From the NCBI GenBank assembly GCA_025128025.1, contig JAHLYR010000002.1:62001-126000 (forward strand): 64,000 nucleotides of DNA. The letters run 5' to 3'. Source of the DNA: Synechococcus sp. CS-1330. Lineage in GTDB: Bacteria > Cyanobacteriota > Cyanobacteriia > PCC-6307 > Cyanobiaceae. The notes under the pieces are model-generated. The model worked only from the letters and a program-made list of their open reading frames with translations, did no database searches and was not told the DNA's origin. The position numbers and the translations under genes are program-made. Positions 51,235 to 60,425 of the stretch are shown one piece after another; the stretch's first letter is position 1, and each line of letters starts with the position of its first letter.

Positions 51235-53745
51235 TTAGTTAAGCCGGGCCGCTTGATCCATCTGGCGGCGTCGCTGCTCAGCTAGGGCATGGGCTAACCC
51301 CTGATGCTGCTGTAATTCCGGATCAGCAGCTGCGATCATGCGGGCAACGTCGCGGGCTTCTTCGAGCACAGTTCCATCCTCGGTGAGACTCGCTAGGGCC
51401 AAATCAGGCAGGCCGCTCTGGCGTGTACCCAGAACCTGGCCTGGCCCCCTCAGACGCAGATCCATCTCGGCTATTTCGAAGCCATCGCTGGTGCGCACCA
51501 GCACCTCCAGGCGCTGGCGGGCGAGCACGTTGCTGCTGTCGTTGATCAACAGGCAGTAGGAGGCGGCAGCTCCCCGCCCCACTCGACCCCGCAGCTGGTG
51601 CAACTGGGCAAGGCCGAAGCGTTCTGCATGCTCAATCACCATCACGCTGGCCTCAGGCACATCAACGCCCACCTCCACCACGGTGGTGCTTACAAGCACC
51701 TGGGTTTTCCCGCTGGCGAAGGCGCCGATGGCGGCCTGTTTCTCAGCGCTGCTTAACCGACCATGCAATAGCCCCACGGCTAAATCCGGAAACTCCTCCT
51801 CACTTAGCTGGCGGTGCACCTCCACAGCCGAGCGCAGCTCGAGTTTCTCCGACTCCTCCACCAGCGGCAACACCACATAGGCCCGCTGGCCAAGGGCCAC
51901 CTGCTCGCGGATCAGCTCATAGCCACGCTGGCGCTGACTGCCTTTGATCATGCTGGTGCGGATTGGCTGGCGTCCCGGGGGTAATTCGTCGATCTGGCTC
52001 ACATCCAGGTCGCCATGAAGAGACAGAGCCAGGGTGCGAGGAATTGGCGTTGCCGTCATCGTCAGCAAATGGGGCTGCAGCCCCTTAGCCAGTAAGCGAT
52101 TGCGCTGGCGCACCCCGAAGCGGTGCTGTTCATCAACCACAACTAACCCAAGCCGATCGAACTGCACTGGGTCCTCCAGCAGGGCGTGGGTGCCCACCAG
52201 CAGTTGCAGCTGACCATTGACTAGATCCTGCAGCAGCTGCCGCCTTCGCGGGGCTGAGGTGGAGCCAGTTAGAAGAGCTGAGGTGACGTGTAGCTGGGGC
52301 AGCCACTCCGCCAGCTTGCGGTAGTGCTGTTCGGCCAGCACCTCGGTAGGTGCCATCAGGGCCCCCTGGCAGCCAGCCTCGATCGCAGTGAGTAGGGACG
52401 CCAGGGCCACCACGGTTTTGCCACTGCCCACATCCCCTTGCACCAAGCGGGCCATTGGCTGGGGGCGGGCCAGATCGGCGCGGATCTCAGCTAGCACCCG
52501 TTGCTGAGCGCCGGTAAGACCAAAGGGCAGGATGGTTAGAAATTGCTGCACCAGGCCCTCGCCACCCGGGGGCAAGGCCAGGGGTGGCGCAGGCCTTTGG
52601 CTCAGTTGGCGACGCCTTTGGGCCAGGCCCAACTGCAGCAGCAAAAACTCATCAAACACCAGGCGGCGACGGCTTGCCTGCAGCTGCTCCTGGCTGCTGG
52701 GACCATGGATCTGGGTGAGCGCTTCAGAGCGGCCCATCAGCTTCTGGCTGCGGAGCAGGGCCTCAGGCAGGGGATCGGGCCAGCTATTCACCAAGGGAAT
52801 CACGGCTTCCACCACCTGGCGCAGCCGGTCTGCACCCAATCCTTCAGTGAGGCCGTAAACAGGCAGGAGCCTGCCGATCGTTTCGGAGCGCACCGGTGCC
52901 TGGGGCGACTCCAACACCTCCATCAACGGATCCTGAAAGGCTGGGCCATAGGGGGTTTCCTTGACCAGGCCACTGACCGCAACGGTGGCTCCAACTGGAA
53001 ACAGGCGTAGCTGGGATTGCAGCCAACCAGGACTGGAAAAGCGCTGCCCGGCAAAAAAGCGAGTCACCTTGATCCGCCCAGTGCAATCGACTAGGTGAAG
53101 TTCGAGAATCGATAGGTTGGGATTGCGCGGGCTGGCAAAGGCATGGCTGCGGCGCACCGTTGCCACAATCGTGGCGGTGGTTCCCGGGCTGAGCCCGTTG
53201 ATCCGCACGAGATTGGCGTAGTCGAGATAGTCACGTGGGTAGTAGTGCACTAGGTCTCGCACCAGCAGCAAGCCGAGCTGGGCTAAGCGGCTGGCGGTTT
53301 TGGGGCCAACCCCGCGCACTTCTGAGAGGGGCGTAGCGGCGTTGAGGTTGGCGGAATTGGGCGCCTTGCCGCCGACTGTTGAGTTTGATACCAGCCGCAG
53401 CCGGGGTGGCGCCACCGCCAGCACTGGCTGCTGGGCCTGGCGCAGGGCATGCAGCCTTTCCCTCGCCGTTCGCACCAGGCTCTGGCGCCTGGATAGGGGC
53501 AACTCGCCATAGGCCTGAAAGCCAGCTGAAAGATCAAGTAAGCGCTGTAGAGCTTCAGGAGGCAGATTGGCTGGATGCAGCTGCAATTGCTGCACCACAA
53601 AGCTGCTGAAGCAGGTTTGACGCCCCTTTAGGTCGATAAATCCCCGGTCGGCCTCCACCTGCAGGGCCTGCTGCAGAGCCCGCAGCCAGGCTTCTAGTCT
53701 GGGCAGCTCGGCAGGCTCTGGGCTGGGTTGATGTCCTGCAGCCAC
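51235..53745 (-). CDS. recG: ATP-dependent DNA helicase RecG
   Basis: This branch-migration helicase rescues stalled forks. It has 836 residues: a cyanobacteria-type N-terminal extension, the wedge/OB domain (RGVGPKTASRLAQLGLLLVRDL, core GVGPKTASRLA; HYYPRDYLDYANL), the helicase motifs GDVGSGKTVVALASLL, VVDEQHRFGVRQRN, TATPIPRTLAL, VSTTVVEVGVDVP and LHQLRGRVGRG, and a C-terminal TRG-like end. The GTG start overlaps the preceding unknown gene by 52 bases. Confidence 0.95.
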   Translation of the reverse strand: MAAGHQPSPEPAELPRLEAWLRALQQALQVEADRGFIDLKGRQTCFSSFVVQQLQLHPANLPPEALQRLLDLSAGFQAYGELPLSRRQSLVRTARERLHALRQAQQPVLAVAPPRLRLVSNSTVGGKAPNSANLNAATPLSEVRGVGPKTASRLAQLGLLLVRDLVHYYPRDYLDYANLVRINGLSPGTTATIVATVRRSHAFASPRNPNLSILELHLVDCTGRIKVTRFFAGQRFSSPGWLQSQLRLFPVGATVAVSGLVKETPYGPAFQDPLMEVLESPQAPVRSETIGRLLPVYGLTEGLGADRLRQVVEAVIPLVNSWPDPLPEALLRSQKLMGRSEALTQIHGPSSQEQLQASRRRLVFDEFLLLQLGLAQRRRQLSQRPAPPLALPPGGEGLVQQFLTILPFGLTGAQQRVLAEIRADLARPQPMARLVQGDVGSGKTVVALASLLTAIEAGCQGALMAPTEVLAEQHYRKLAEWLPQLHVTSALLTGSTSAPRRRQLLQDLVNGQLQLLVGTHALLEDPVQFDRLGLVVVDEQHRFGVRQRNRLLAKGLQPHLLTMTATPIPRTLALSLHGDLDVSQIDELPPGRQPIRTSMIKGSQRQRGYELIREQVALGQRAYVVLPLVEESEKLELRSAVEVHRQLSEEEFPDLAVGLLHGRLSSAEKQAAIGAFASGKTQVLVSTTVVEVGVDVPEASVMVIEHAERFGLAQLHQLRGRVGRGAAASYCLLINDSSNVLARQRLEVLVRTSDGFEIAEMDLRLRGPGQVLGTRQSGLPDLALASLTEDGTVLEEARDVARMIAAADPELQQHQGLAHALAEQRRRQMDQAARLN

Positions 53746-54824
53746 AGCTGTTCCGCCTCTAATGCCTGAACCCGCCGCCTGAGACGGCGATAGTGCTGAG
53801 CCATTCTGCGCACCTCCTGGCGGTGTTGCTGGATCCGGGTACGACAGGTGTGAAGTTTGGGCAGGGAATGCTCAAGGTCAGCAGGCCGGAGCAGCACCGC
53901 TATGGCTTCAAGGCGACCGGCTGCGGGCTCTGGGCCGAAGGGCAGGGGCAAGCGCAGCAGATTCGCTGGAGCTTCCAGGCTCTCCAATTGCGCTGTAAGG
54001 GCAGCATCAAGCAGGCTGACTGGCAACAGGGTTGTGGTTATACCCAGCCGCAGTAGCTCAACGTTGAGAGCATGGGAGAGATTGCGTAAGCGGCGGCTGA
54101 GAGCCTGCTCAAAGCCGCCGATCCAGGCGAGCAGCAGCGCCGGGTCTGCTGGTAAGCGCCCCCCATCCCATGGTGTTGGAGTCTGGTTGGACGGCTGCAC
54201 CAACCAATCGCTGAAGGCTTCCGCCATGGCTCGCATCGTCACCTCGCGATCTTCCTGGCCATCTGCGTCTTCCTGCTGCTCGTCCGCTTCCTCGTTCTCT
54301 GCCCCTGGCTGATTGTTATTGGTCTCCGCTAGCTCAACTGCGGGGCGGAGGTTAAAGCTGGAGCGGCTGAGGAAGTCGGCGCCAATGGGCAGGGCCATTC
54401 CAAGGTTGATTGATCCCCGTGCTGGGGGCTCCTCCGGCTGCTCGAACTCCTCTGATTCGGAGTCGTCTCCTCCCAGGGCCGCCAGCAGCCTGCTGCGCTG
54501 GCGGCTGCGTTGCTTGTTGTGTTCGCTAGCTATTTGGGCCGCTAGGTGGGCGGTCTGCTCAACTGTCAGCAAGCTGCTAGCCCGCTGCACCAGGTTGCGG
54601 ATGCGCCGATGCAGCACGCGGCGCTGGTTGACATCCAGTTCGCAGTAGCGATCAGGATGCACTTGGGTCGAAACATGAAAACAGGCCTGTTGAACACTGG
54701 TCAACAGGCCGTCTCTAAGCACCTGGAGATACAGGGCTAGGTGGCGATAGAGCTGGGGGTTGGAGGCCACCAGCTGGGATTCCAGATCCTCAAGCTGCTG
54801 ATGGGCAGCCTCCAATGGGGTCAC
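53694..54824 (-). CDS. cyanobacterial protein of unknown function (376 aa)
   Basis: Three parts are visible. The N-terminal 115 residues are mostly helical (HPDRYCELDVNQRRVLHRRI, then a repeated basic run KQRSRQRSR). The linker of about 75 residues is very acidic (GDDSESEEFEQPEEPP; AENEEADEQQEDADGQEDRE). The C-terminal half is helical, ending in a likely coiled coil (RTRIQQHRQEVRRMAQHYRR). There is no signal peptide or membrane segment. I recognise no named domain. It sits 11 bases after tsf and overlaps recG by 52 bases, so it is in the rpsB-tsf-recG transcript and may be linked to translation or DNA repair only by position. Confidence 0.7.
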   Translation of the reverse strand: MTPLEAAHQQLEDLESQLVASNPQLYRHLALYLQVLRDGLLTSVQQACFHVSTQVHPDRYCELDVNQRRVLHRRIRNLVQRASSLLTVEQTAHLAAQIASEHNKQRSRQRSRLLAALGGDDSESEEFEQPEEPPARGSINLGMALPIGADFLSRSSFNLRPAVELAETNNNQPGAENEEADEQQEDADGQEDREVTMRAMAEAFSDWLVQPSNQTPTPWDGGRLPADPALLLAWIGGFEQALSRRLRNLSHALNVELLRLGITTTLLPVSLLDAALTAQLESLEAPANLLRLPLPFGPEPAAGRLEAIAVLLRPADLEHSLPKLHTCRTRIQQHRQEVRRMAQHYRRLRRRVQALEAEQLWLQDINPAQSLPSCPD

Positions 54825-54835
54825 TGGCTTGCTGA

Positions 54836-55495
54836 TCAGGCCGTCTGGCTCATGGCTGCCACTTCGGCAGCGAAATCAGCCTTCTCAACTTCGATACCTT
54901 CACCAAGGGTGAAGCGAGTGAAGCGTCGCACCTGGATGTTTTCACCCACCTTGCCGGCCACCTGCTTCACCATCTCCGCCACGGTGACAGCACTGTCTTT
55001 GATGAAAGGCTGATCTAGCAGGGCTAGTTCCTTGAGGCGCTTGCCAATTCGGCCCTCAACGATCTTGACCTTCATCTGCTCGGGTTTGCCCTCGAGATCA
55101 TCACGACCCATCTCGATGGACTTTTCCCGCTCCGAAATCTCAGCAGGAATCTGGTCAGTGCTTACGTATTCCACACCAGGACAGGCAGCGATCTGCATGG
55201 CCACGTTGCGCAGCAATTCCTGGAAAACGTCGCCACGGGCAACGAAGTCGGTTTCGCAATTGACCTCCACTAGCACGCCTACACGAGCGCCGGTGTGGAT
55301 GTAGCTGCCCACTGCACCTTCAGCGGCGGTGCGTCCGGCCTTTTTCTCAGCGGTTGCAATGCCCTTCTGGCGCAGCCATTCAGTGGCTTTGGTGGCATCA
55401 CCGCCACATTCAGAGAGCGCCTTCTTGCAATCCATCATTCCTGCGCCAGTTTTATCGCGCAGTTCCTTAACCAGCTTTGCCGAAATCTCTGCCAT
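54836..55495 (-). CDS. tsf: translation elongation factor Ts
   Basis: EF-Ts recharges EF-Tu with GTP. The 219 residues start with the UBA-like domain ([21 protein letters not shown]), then the core signature [19 protein letters not shown] and [16 protein letters not shown]. The short single-repeat length is normal for cyanobacteria. It follows rpsB by 53 bases, the almost universal rpsB-tsf pairing. Confidence 0.97.
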   Translation of the reverse strand: MAEISAKLVKELRDKTGAGMMDCKKALSECGGDATKATEWLRQKGIATAEKKAGRTAAEGAVGSYIHTGARVGVLVEVNCETDFVARGDVFQELLRNVAMQIAACPGVEYVSTDQIPAEISEREKSIEMGRDDLEGKPEQMKVKIVEGRIGKRLKELALLDQPFIKDSAVTVAEMVKQVAGKVGENIQVRRFTRFTLGEGIEVEKADFAAEVAAMSQTA

Positions 55496-55548
55496 GGGTT
55501 GGTATGGGGTACGGGTTACTAAATGGTGAAAAGATGAGGGGGAGGGGA

Positions 55549-56262
55549 TCAGCCCTCGTCGTCACGGCCCTGATCTTGAGCTCCGTGGCGGCCTTCGTTG
55601 ATGGCATCGGCTAGGCGGCCAAGCACCAGCTGCACGGAACGAACGGCGTCGTCGTTGCAGGGGATCGGCACGTCGCAGAGGTCGGGATCGCAGTTGGTGT
55701 CAAGCATGGACACCAAGGGAATATCAAGCTTGCGAGCTTCGAGCACGGCGTTGGTTTCACGGCGCTGATCCACCAGCACCACTACGTCGGGCAGGCGGCG
55801 CATGTTCTTCAAACCGCCCAGATACTTCTGTAGGCGCTCGAGTTCACGGCGCAACACGGCAGCTTCCTTCTTAGGACGCATAGCGATGGCGCCCGAACTT
55901 TCCATGCGCTCCAAATCCTTGAGCCGATCGATGCGGGCACGCATCGTGGTCCAGTTGGTGAGCATGCCGCCCAGCCAGCGCTGGTTGACATAGGAGGCGC
56001 CGCAACGGGTGGCCTCAATCGCAATCACTTCAGAAGCCTGCTTCTTGGTGCCAACAAACAGAAAGCGCTTGCCACTGCGGGCCGCACTGCGGGTCCACTT
56101 GTAGGCGTTGTTCATGCAGACGGCGGTCTGCACCAGATCAATGATGTGAACCCCGTTACGCGCGCAATAGATGTAGCGCGACATCTTGGGATTCCAACGG
56201 CGCGTTTGGTGCCCAAAGTGGGCACCCGCCTCCATCATTTCGGAGAGAGTTACAACAGCCAT
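55549..56262 (-). CDS. rpsB: 30S ribosomal protein S2
   Basis: The 237-residue S2 has the blocks [51 protein letters not shown], and [20 protein letters not shown]. An acidic, Gly-rich tail ([14 protein letters not shown]) follows the domain. ATG 56262 is used; the longer frame is leader sequence. The 142-base leader to 56404 may carry autoregulation, but I could not identify a known S2 leader fold. Confidence 0.96.
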   Translation of the reverse strand: MAVVTLSEMMEAGAHFGHQTRRWNPKMSRYIYCARNGVHIIDLVQTAVCMNNAYKWTRSAARSGKRFLFVGTKKQASEVIAIEATRCGASYVNQRWLGGMLTNWTTMRARIDRLKDLERMESSGAIAMRPKKEAAVLRRELERLQKYLGGLKNMRRLPDVVVLVDQRRETNAVLEARKLDIPLVSMLDTNCDPDLCDVPIPCNDDAVRSVQLVLGRLADAINEGRHGAQDQGRDDEG

Positions 56263-56404
56263 AATTTTGGGTTGGGGTTTCGGGTTTGCCTCCACCTGCC
56301 AGGGATCCAGAACGACCCATACGACCAGAAGGGCCGACGGGCATTGCTGCTCGGATCACCCGAAACACGCAGGTGTGCGGTGTGATTTGTACTTAGGCAC
56401 CCTA

Positions 56405-57358
56405 TCAAATAGGGCTAGGGGCTGGACCTGTGCCCTTGAGTGCTTTGGCTTCTGCAAACAGGGCCCGCACTCCCAGGCGGTTGAGCGGCACTCGCAACAG
56501 CTCCATGGCCACCCCGGGATGGCCGCGGCGGATCAACCAGGCCAGCAGGGGCTGCAGGCTGCGTTCGTTGAGCAGGCCGCCCAGGGTGAGCGTCTCCCAG
56601 AGCAGGCGATGCAGCCAAGTGAACTGAATGATCAGCCGCACCCGCCGGGTGGGGTGCTTTTGGTAAAAGACCAGCCCCATTTTTGCTCGCTCCCGCTCCA
56701 CCCGAATCAAATCGGGGATCTGCTCCAAATTCAGGGCCGGATGCCAGTGGTAGCCAACGGCCTCCGGGCAGCGCACCAGCCCAACTCCAAGCCGCCTCAG
56801 TCTTTCGCCGAGCTCCAGGTCTTCCCAGCCATACAAACGGAAGCGCGTGTCAAATAGGCCGGCCTGCTCAAGCAGCTGCCGATCGATCGCCACGTTGCCG
56901 GTGGCGAAATAGGCAAAGGAATGATCCTGAAGCTTGTGTGGTTCGCTGCAGGGATCCTGGAAATTGGCGGTGTTTATGACGGCCCCATAGGTGAAACAGC
57001 GGCGGTTGCCGCGCCGCTGCCACTCGCGCTCTAGGGCTTCAGCGTGGCTGCGCAGAAAGCTGGGGGTGACCACCAGGTCGCTGTCGATGAAAACGACCAC
57101 GTCGCCACGGGCTGCCTCCACACCCCGATTGCGGCCCTGAGCAGGACCACCGTGCTCCTGCTCGATCAGTCGCAGGTGCGGCAGCTGCAGGCTGTGCTGC
57201 CGCAGCCAGCTAACGGTGGCATCGGTTGAGCCATCGTCGACCAGGACAACCTCGTAGCCCGTGATCAAGGCTGAGGGATCCTGGGCCTCTAGGGCCAGCA
57301 GGCACTTCTGCAGGATCGGCAGGCGGTTGTAGGTGGGGATGACGACGCTGAGGAACAT
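56405..57358 (-). CDS. family 2 glycosyltransferase
   Basis: The 317-residue GT-A enzyme has the start MFLSVVIPTYNRLPILQKCL, the nucleotide-sugar segment VVLVDDGSTDATVSWL, the metal-binding DxD in VVVFIDSDLVVTPSF, and a C-terminal acceptor/catalytic GWEDLELGERLRRLG block seen in GT2 enzymes with a glycosyltransferase-7-like end. No membrane helices are obvious. Its product is probably an envelope polysaccharide or glycolipid, but the sugar and acceptor cannot be read from sequence. It lies upstream of rpsB on the same strand. Confidence 0.88.
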   Translation of the reverse strand: MFLSVVIPTYNRLPILQKCLLALEAQDPSALITGYEVVLVDDGSTDATVSWLRQHSLQLPHLRLIEQEHGGPAQGRNRGVEAARGDVVVFIDSDLVVTPSFLRSHAEALEREWQRRGNRRCFTYGAVINTANFQDPCSEPHKLQDHSFAYFATGNVAIDRQLLEQAGLFDTRFRLYGWEDLELGERLRRLGVGLVRCPEAVGYHWHPALNLEQIPDLIRVERERAKMGLVFYQKHPTRRVRLIIQFTWLHRLLWETLTLGGLLNERSLQPLLAWLIRRGHPGVAMELLRVPLNRLGVRALFAEAKALKGTGPAPSPI

Positions 57359-57385
57359 CGGGGTCGCCGCGAGGGTCTAAACAGC

Positions 57386-57410
57386 AAAAAGGGGATCCTT
57401 CCGGATCCCC
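57386..57410 (-). terminator. rho-independent terminator of the 51-residue gene
   Basis: On the minus strand GGGGATCC, a four-base GGAA loop and GGATCCCC form a perfect 8-bp stem followed by five T. It lies 24 bases after the stop of the small basic protein gene. Confidence 0.88.
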
Positions 57411-57434
57411 TCAGCGATGCATGGGCTGCACTAA

Positions 57435-57590
57435 TCAGTCGGCGGCGCCACCGTTGTTGGCTGTGCCAGTCACACCATTGCCGGCGCCTTCACCGCGGCC
57501 ATCGTTACGCAGCTTGCGCTTCTTGAATTTGCGCGCGTAGGAGCGATTTCGCTCTTGCTTTTCCTTCTTGAGATTCCTGCGCTTAGCCAT
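57435..57590 (-). CDS. small, very basic protein, unknown function (51 aa)
   Basis: ATG 57590 opens MAKRRNLKKEKQERNRSYAR, then KFKKRKLRN and a flexible Gly/Asn tail (GRGEGAGNGVTGTANNGGAA) ending in D. The first 30 residues are about half Lys/Arg, like ribosomal or nucleic-acid-binding peptides. I have seen similar short basic proteins in picocyanobacteria, always uncharacterised. It has a strong terminator and lies 35 bases downstream of devA. Confidence 0.75.
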   Translation of the reverse strand: MAKRRNLKKEKQERNRSYARKFKKRKLRNDGRGEGAGNGVTGTANNGGAAD

Positions 57591-57625
57591 GCGAGCGGCG
57601 TGTTGGAGAGATGCGAATTTCCACC

Positions 57626-58318
57626 CTACTCAATTGCGAAGGCGCCGTTGCTCAACTGACCGTCCTCCATCTGCACAAGACGGTCTGCCACATCAAGTAT
57701 CCGAGGGTCGTGGGTCACCATCAACACACCGCATCCCTGGTCCTTGGCTAGCCCCTTAAGCAGCTCGACCACCTCTCGCCCGGTACGGGAATCAAGAGAT
57801 GCCGTGGGCTCATCTGCCAATAGGAGCTGGGGCCTGGCGGCTAGAGCTCGGGCGATCGAGACCCTTTGCTTCTGCCCGCCGGATAGATCGTGGGGCAGCT
57901 TGCCGAGGTGGTCACTCAACCCAACGGCCCGCAACCACTCCCGAGATCTATCCCTACGGGCTCGATAACTGAGCCCTTGCAGCAGGTCTGCACCCATCTG
58001 TACGTTTTGCTCCGCCGTAAGGCACCTGAGCAGGTTGTGGCCCTGAATGATCATGCCGATCCTGCGGCGCAGCTTGAGCCGGGCGACGCGGCTTGCTCCC
58101 TTGAGCTCTTCGCCAAACACCTGTACCGAGCCCTCCTGCACCTGCCGCAGCGCTCCAATCAGGGTCAAGAGGGTGGTTTTGCCGCAGCCGGAGGGTCCGG
58201 TAAGTAGCACCACCTCACCGGGATCAACGCAAAGGCTGATGTCCTGGAGCACTTGGCGGCGATTGACGCCACTGCCAAATGAGTGCCTCAAGCCTTCCAG
58301 GCGCACCATCGCAGCCAT
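57626..58318 (-). CDS. devA: DevA-type ABC transporter ATPase
   Basis: The 230-residue ATPase of the LolD/MacB class has Walker A LLTGPSGCGKTTLLTLIGAL, the Q-loop IIQGHNLLRCLT, the signature LSGGQKQRVSIARAL, Walker B LLLADEPTASLDSRTG and the switch VLMVTHDPRILD. With devC and devB it forms a DevBCA exporter, which in heterocystous cyanobacteria exports glycolipids through TolC. The start overlaps the devC stop by 1 base. Confidence 0.93.
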   Translation of the reverse strand: MAAMVRLEGLRHSFGSGVNRRQVLQDISLCVDPGEVVLLTGPSGCGKTTLLTLIGALRQVQEGSVQVFGEELKGASRVARLKLRRRIGMIIQGHNLLRCLTAEQNVQMGADLLQGLSYRARRDRSREWLRAVGLSDHLGKLPHDLSGGQKQRVSIARALAARPQLLLADEPTASLDSRTGREVVELLKGLAKDQGCGVLMVTHDPRILDVADRLVQMEDGQLSNGAFAIE

Positions 58319-59490
58319 CAGAAGATCTCCGCGGGATCGGCATCACCAAGGCGCCGCATCGCCAAGGTTGCCGAACCCATACACATCACCAAAATCATGA
58401 TGAAGACCGTCAGTGCCCGGGTCAGATTCATTGACACCGGTAGCTGGGTGGCGTTGCGCACCAGTAGATAGAGAGCCTGACCGGCGGCGTAGGCAGGCAG
58501 ATAGCCGAACACAGCCAGCAGCATCCCCTCCCTAGCCACCACTCCAAGCAGGGTGGGGAGCCGGTAGCCCATCGCCATCAAGGTGGCGTATTCCGGCAGA
58601 TGATCGCTGACGTCCGAATACAAAATCTGGTAGACGATTACGCAGCCCACCACGAAGCCCATGGCAGCACCCAGGGTGAAGATGAAACCGATCGAGGTGC
58701 TGGATCTCCAGTAGTTCTGCTCAAATGCGATGAAGCCTGCTTTGGTTAGCACGCTGACGTCATCGGGTAAATCCCGCTTCAGCCTTTCGACCACCGCATC
58801 GGCATCGGCCCCAGCTCTCAAGCGGATTAGACCCACCTCAATGCTGCCTGGAGGAGTATTTGGCAGTAACTGGAGATAGGTCTCCTGGCTAGTGAGCAGA
58901 TTGCCATCAGCGCCGAAGGAGGTGCCGAGACCCACCAGACCGGCCACCCTTACTTTTTTGCCATTGATCTCGCTTTCGACGGTGCGTCCGCCGCGAAACC
59001 ACTCTGCTACGGGGCCAAATTCTGGCCTGGAGAGCTCATCAAACAGCACTCGGCCCCGATCCTGCAGAAGCTTTGCCTTGGGCGCGAGGCTGGGGTCGGT
59101 GAACAGGGGATCGGCAGGTTCGAAGCCCAGGGTGAGGATTGAGCGGGTTGCCTTGGTGTCTGGATTGCGCCAAAGCAGCAAATTCCAGTGAACCGGAGTA
59201 ACCCCCTCCACATCTGGATCTGCCATGGCCTGCACCAGACGGCGGCGGGGAAAGCCGGCCATGCTCACCGAGCTGCTGGAGCGGGGGCTGATTAATACCA
59301 GGTCGGTGTCAAAGAGGCGGTGAATAGTGACGCTTGCGTCAAACAGGCCGTCCCTAAAGCCCAGCTGCATAAACATCAAGATGCCTGCGAAGGCGATGCC
59401 AGCAAGGGCGACAGCCAGGCGCACGGGCTGGCGAGTCAACAGCAGCCAGGCAAGGGGAATGCGGCGGCCCTGCCAGATACGGCCAAGCAT
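58318..59490 (-). CDS. devC: DevC-type ABC transporter permease
   Basis: The 390-residue FtsX/MacB-like permease has an N-terminal helix (LAVALAGIAFAGILMFMQLGF), a large periplasmic domain (about residues 45-260) and three C-terminal helices (GFIFTLGAAMGFVVGCVIVY, TALMAMGYRLPTLLGVV-type region, ALTVFIMILVMCMG). SISFNLF details are not needed: order and topology fit DevC. It joins devB upstream (shared base at 59490) and devA downstream (shared base at 58318), so the three are tightly coupled. Confidence 0.92.
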   Translation of the reverse strand: MLGRIWQGRRIPLAWLLLTRQPVRLAVALAGIAFAGILMFMQLGFRDGLFDASVTIHRLFDTDLVLISPRSSSSVSMAGFPRRRLVQAMADPDVEGVTPVHWNLLLWRNPDTKATRSILTLGFEPADPLFTDPSLAPKAKLLQDRGRVLFDELSRPEFGPVAEWFRGGRTVESEINGKKVRVAGLVGLGTSFGADGNLLTSQETYLQLLPNTPPGSIEVGLIRLRAGADADAVVERLKRDLPDDVSVLTKAGFIAFEQNYWRSSTSIGFIFTLGAAMGFVVGCVIVYQILYSDVSDHLPEYATLMAMGYRLPTLLGVVAREGMLLAVFGYLPAYAAGQALYLLVRNATQLPVSMNLTRALTVFIMILVMCMGSATLAMRRLGDADPAEIF

Positions 59491-60425
59491 TAGGGCTCCC
59501 CAGGCGCCCTGGTGGCAGCGAGGCGCGCAATCACCTTTAAGCCCGTGAGATCGCGCACTCGCTGGCTATCGGAGGGATCTAGGGCTACCCGCACCTCCAC
59601 AACCCTGGCATCCGCGTCTCCGGTGGGATCAGTTGAAAGAACTGAACGCTGCCGCACCTGGGGACTAATCCGAATGACCTCGCCCGTAAGCGTGCCTTGA
59701 TAACCGCCGTTTTCGCTGATCAAAGAGACGCCCTGACCAAGGCGCACTCGGTCGATGTCACTTTCGTAAACCTCAACCAAGGCCTGCATGCGGTTGCTGG
59801 CGCCGAGCTCAAGTACGCCTGTTTCAGTCGGCCGCTCGCCAACTCGGGCATGGAGTTTGAGCACGGTGCCAGCCATGGGCGCCCGTAGTTCGGTAAGCAG
59901 CAACTCAGCTTTGAGTTTCTCGCGTTCAGCCCATGCTTCGTTGCGATCACCCTGAAGCTTGAGCAGGTCCGTCTCGCGATTGTCCAGCTCACCGCTGGGT
60001 ATGGCTCCGGAACGACTCAGTTGGCGGTAGCGACGGACGTCGCGGGTTTGTACAGCCAATCTGGTGTCAAGGTTGCGAAGGCGTGCCTCAATTAGCCGTT
60101 GTTGGGCCACCAGGGTGGGCGCTGTGTCAAAACGGGCCAGCAGCTGGCCACTGCTGACGCGGTCGCCTTCCTCCACCAAAAGCTCGGAGATCCGGGGGCT
60201 GCCGCCGATGCCACTGATGGGGGCCGCTAGCAAGCGCACATCACCAGCCGGCTCCAGCCGTCCGAGTGCTGCCACCGCCTCCTGATTACGGGGAGTTGCC
60301 GCCACCACCGGTGCTTTGACGGCAGGGGTTCGCTGCTGGCGAACCAGGGCGACAGCCAAAACCAAAACCAGGGCCGCGCCGCAAAGCCACCAAAGCCGGT
60401 TAATACCCAGCAAAGCGCGCTTCAC
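59490..60425 (-). CDS. devB: DevB-type membrane fusion protein (HlyD family)
   Basis: The 311-residue adaptor has one N-terminal membrane helix ([18 protein letters not shown]), a lipoyl/barrel-sandwich half ([33 protein letters not shown]), a shorter coiled-coil hairpin with [14 protein letters not shown] and [16 protein letters not shown], and the second lipoyl half [18 protein letters not shown]. It links DevC to an outer-membrane TolC-like channel. GTG 60425 overlaps the pcyA stop as GTGA, so its translation is likely coupled to pcyA. Confidence 0.9.
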   Translation of the reverse strand: MKRALLGINRLWWLCGAALVLVLAVALVRQQRTPAVKAPVVAATPRNQEAVAALGRLEPAGDVRLLAAPISGIGGSPRISELLVEEGDRVSSGQLLARFDTAPTLVAQQRLIEARLRNLDTRLAVQTRDVRRYRQLSRSGAIPSGELDNRETDLLKLQGDRNEAWAEREKLKAELLLTELRAPMAGTVLKLHARVGERPTETGVLELGASNRMQALVEVYESDIDRVRLGQGVSLISENGGYQGTLTGEVIRISPQVRQRSVLSTDPTGDADARVVEVRVALDPSDSQRVRDLTGLKVIARLAATRAPGEP

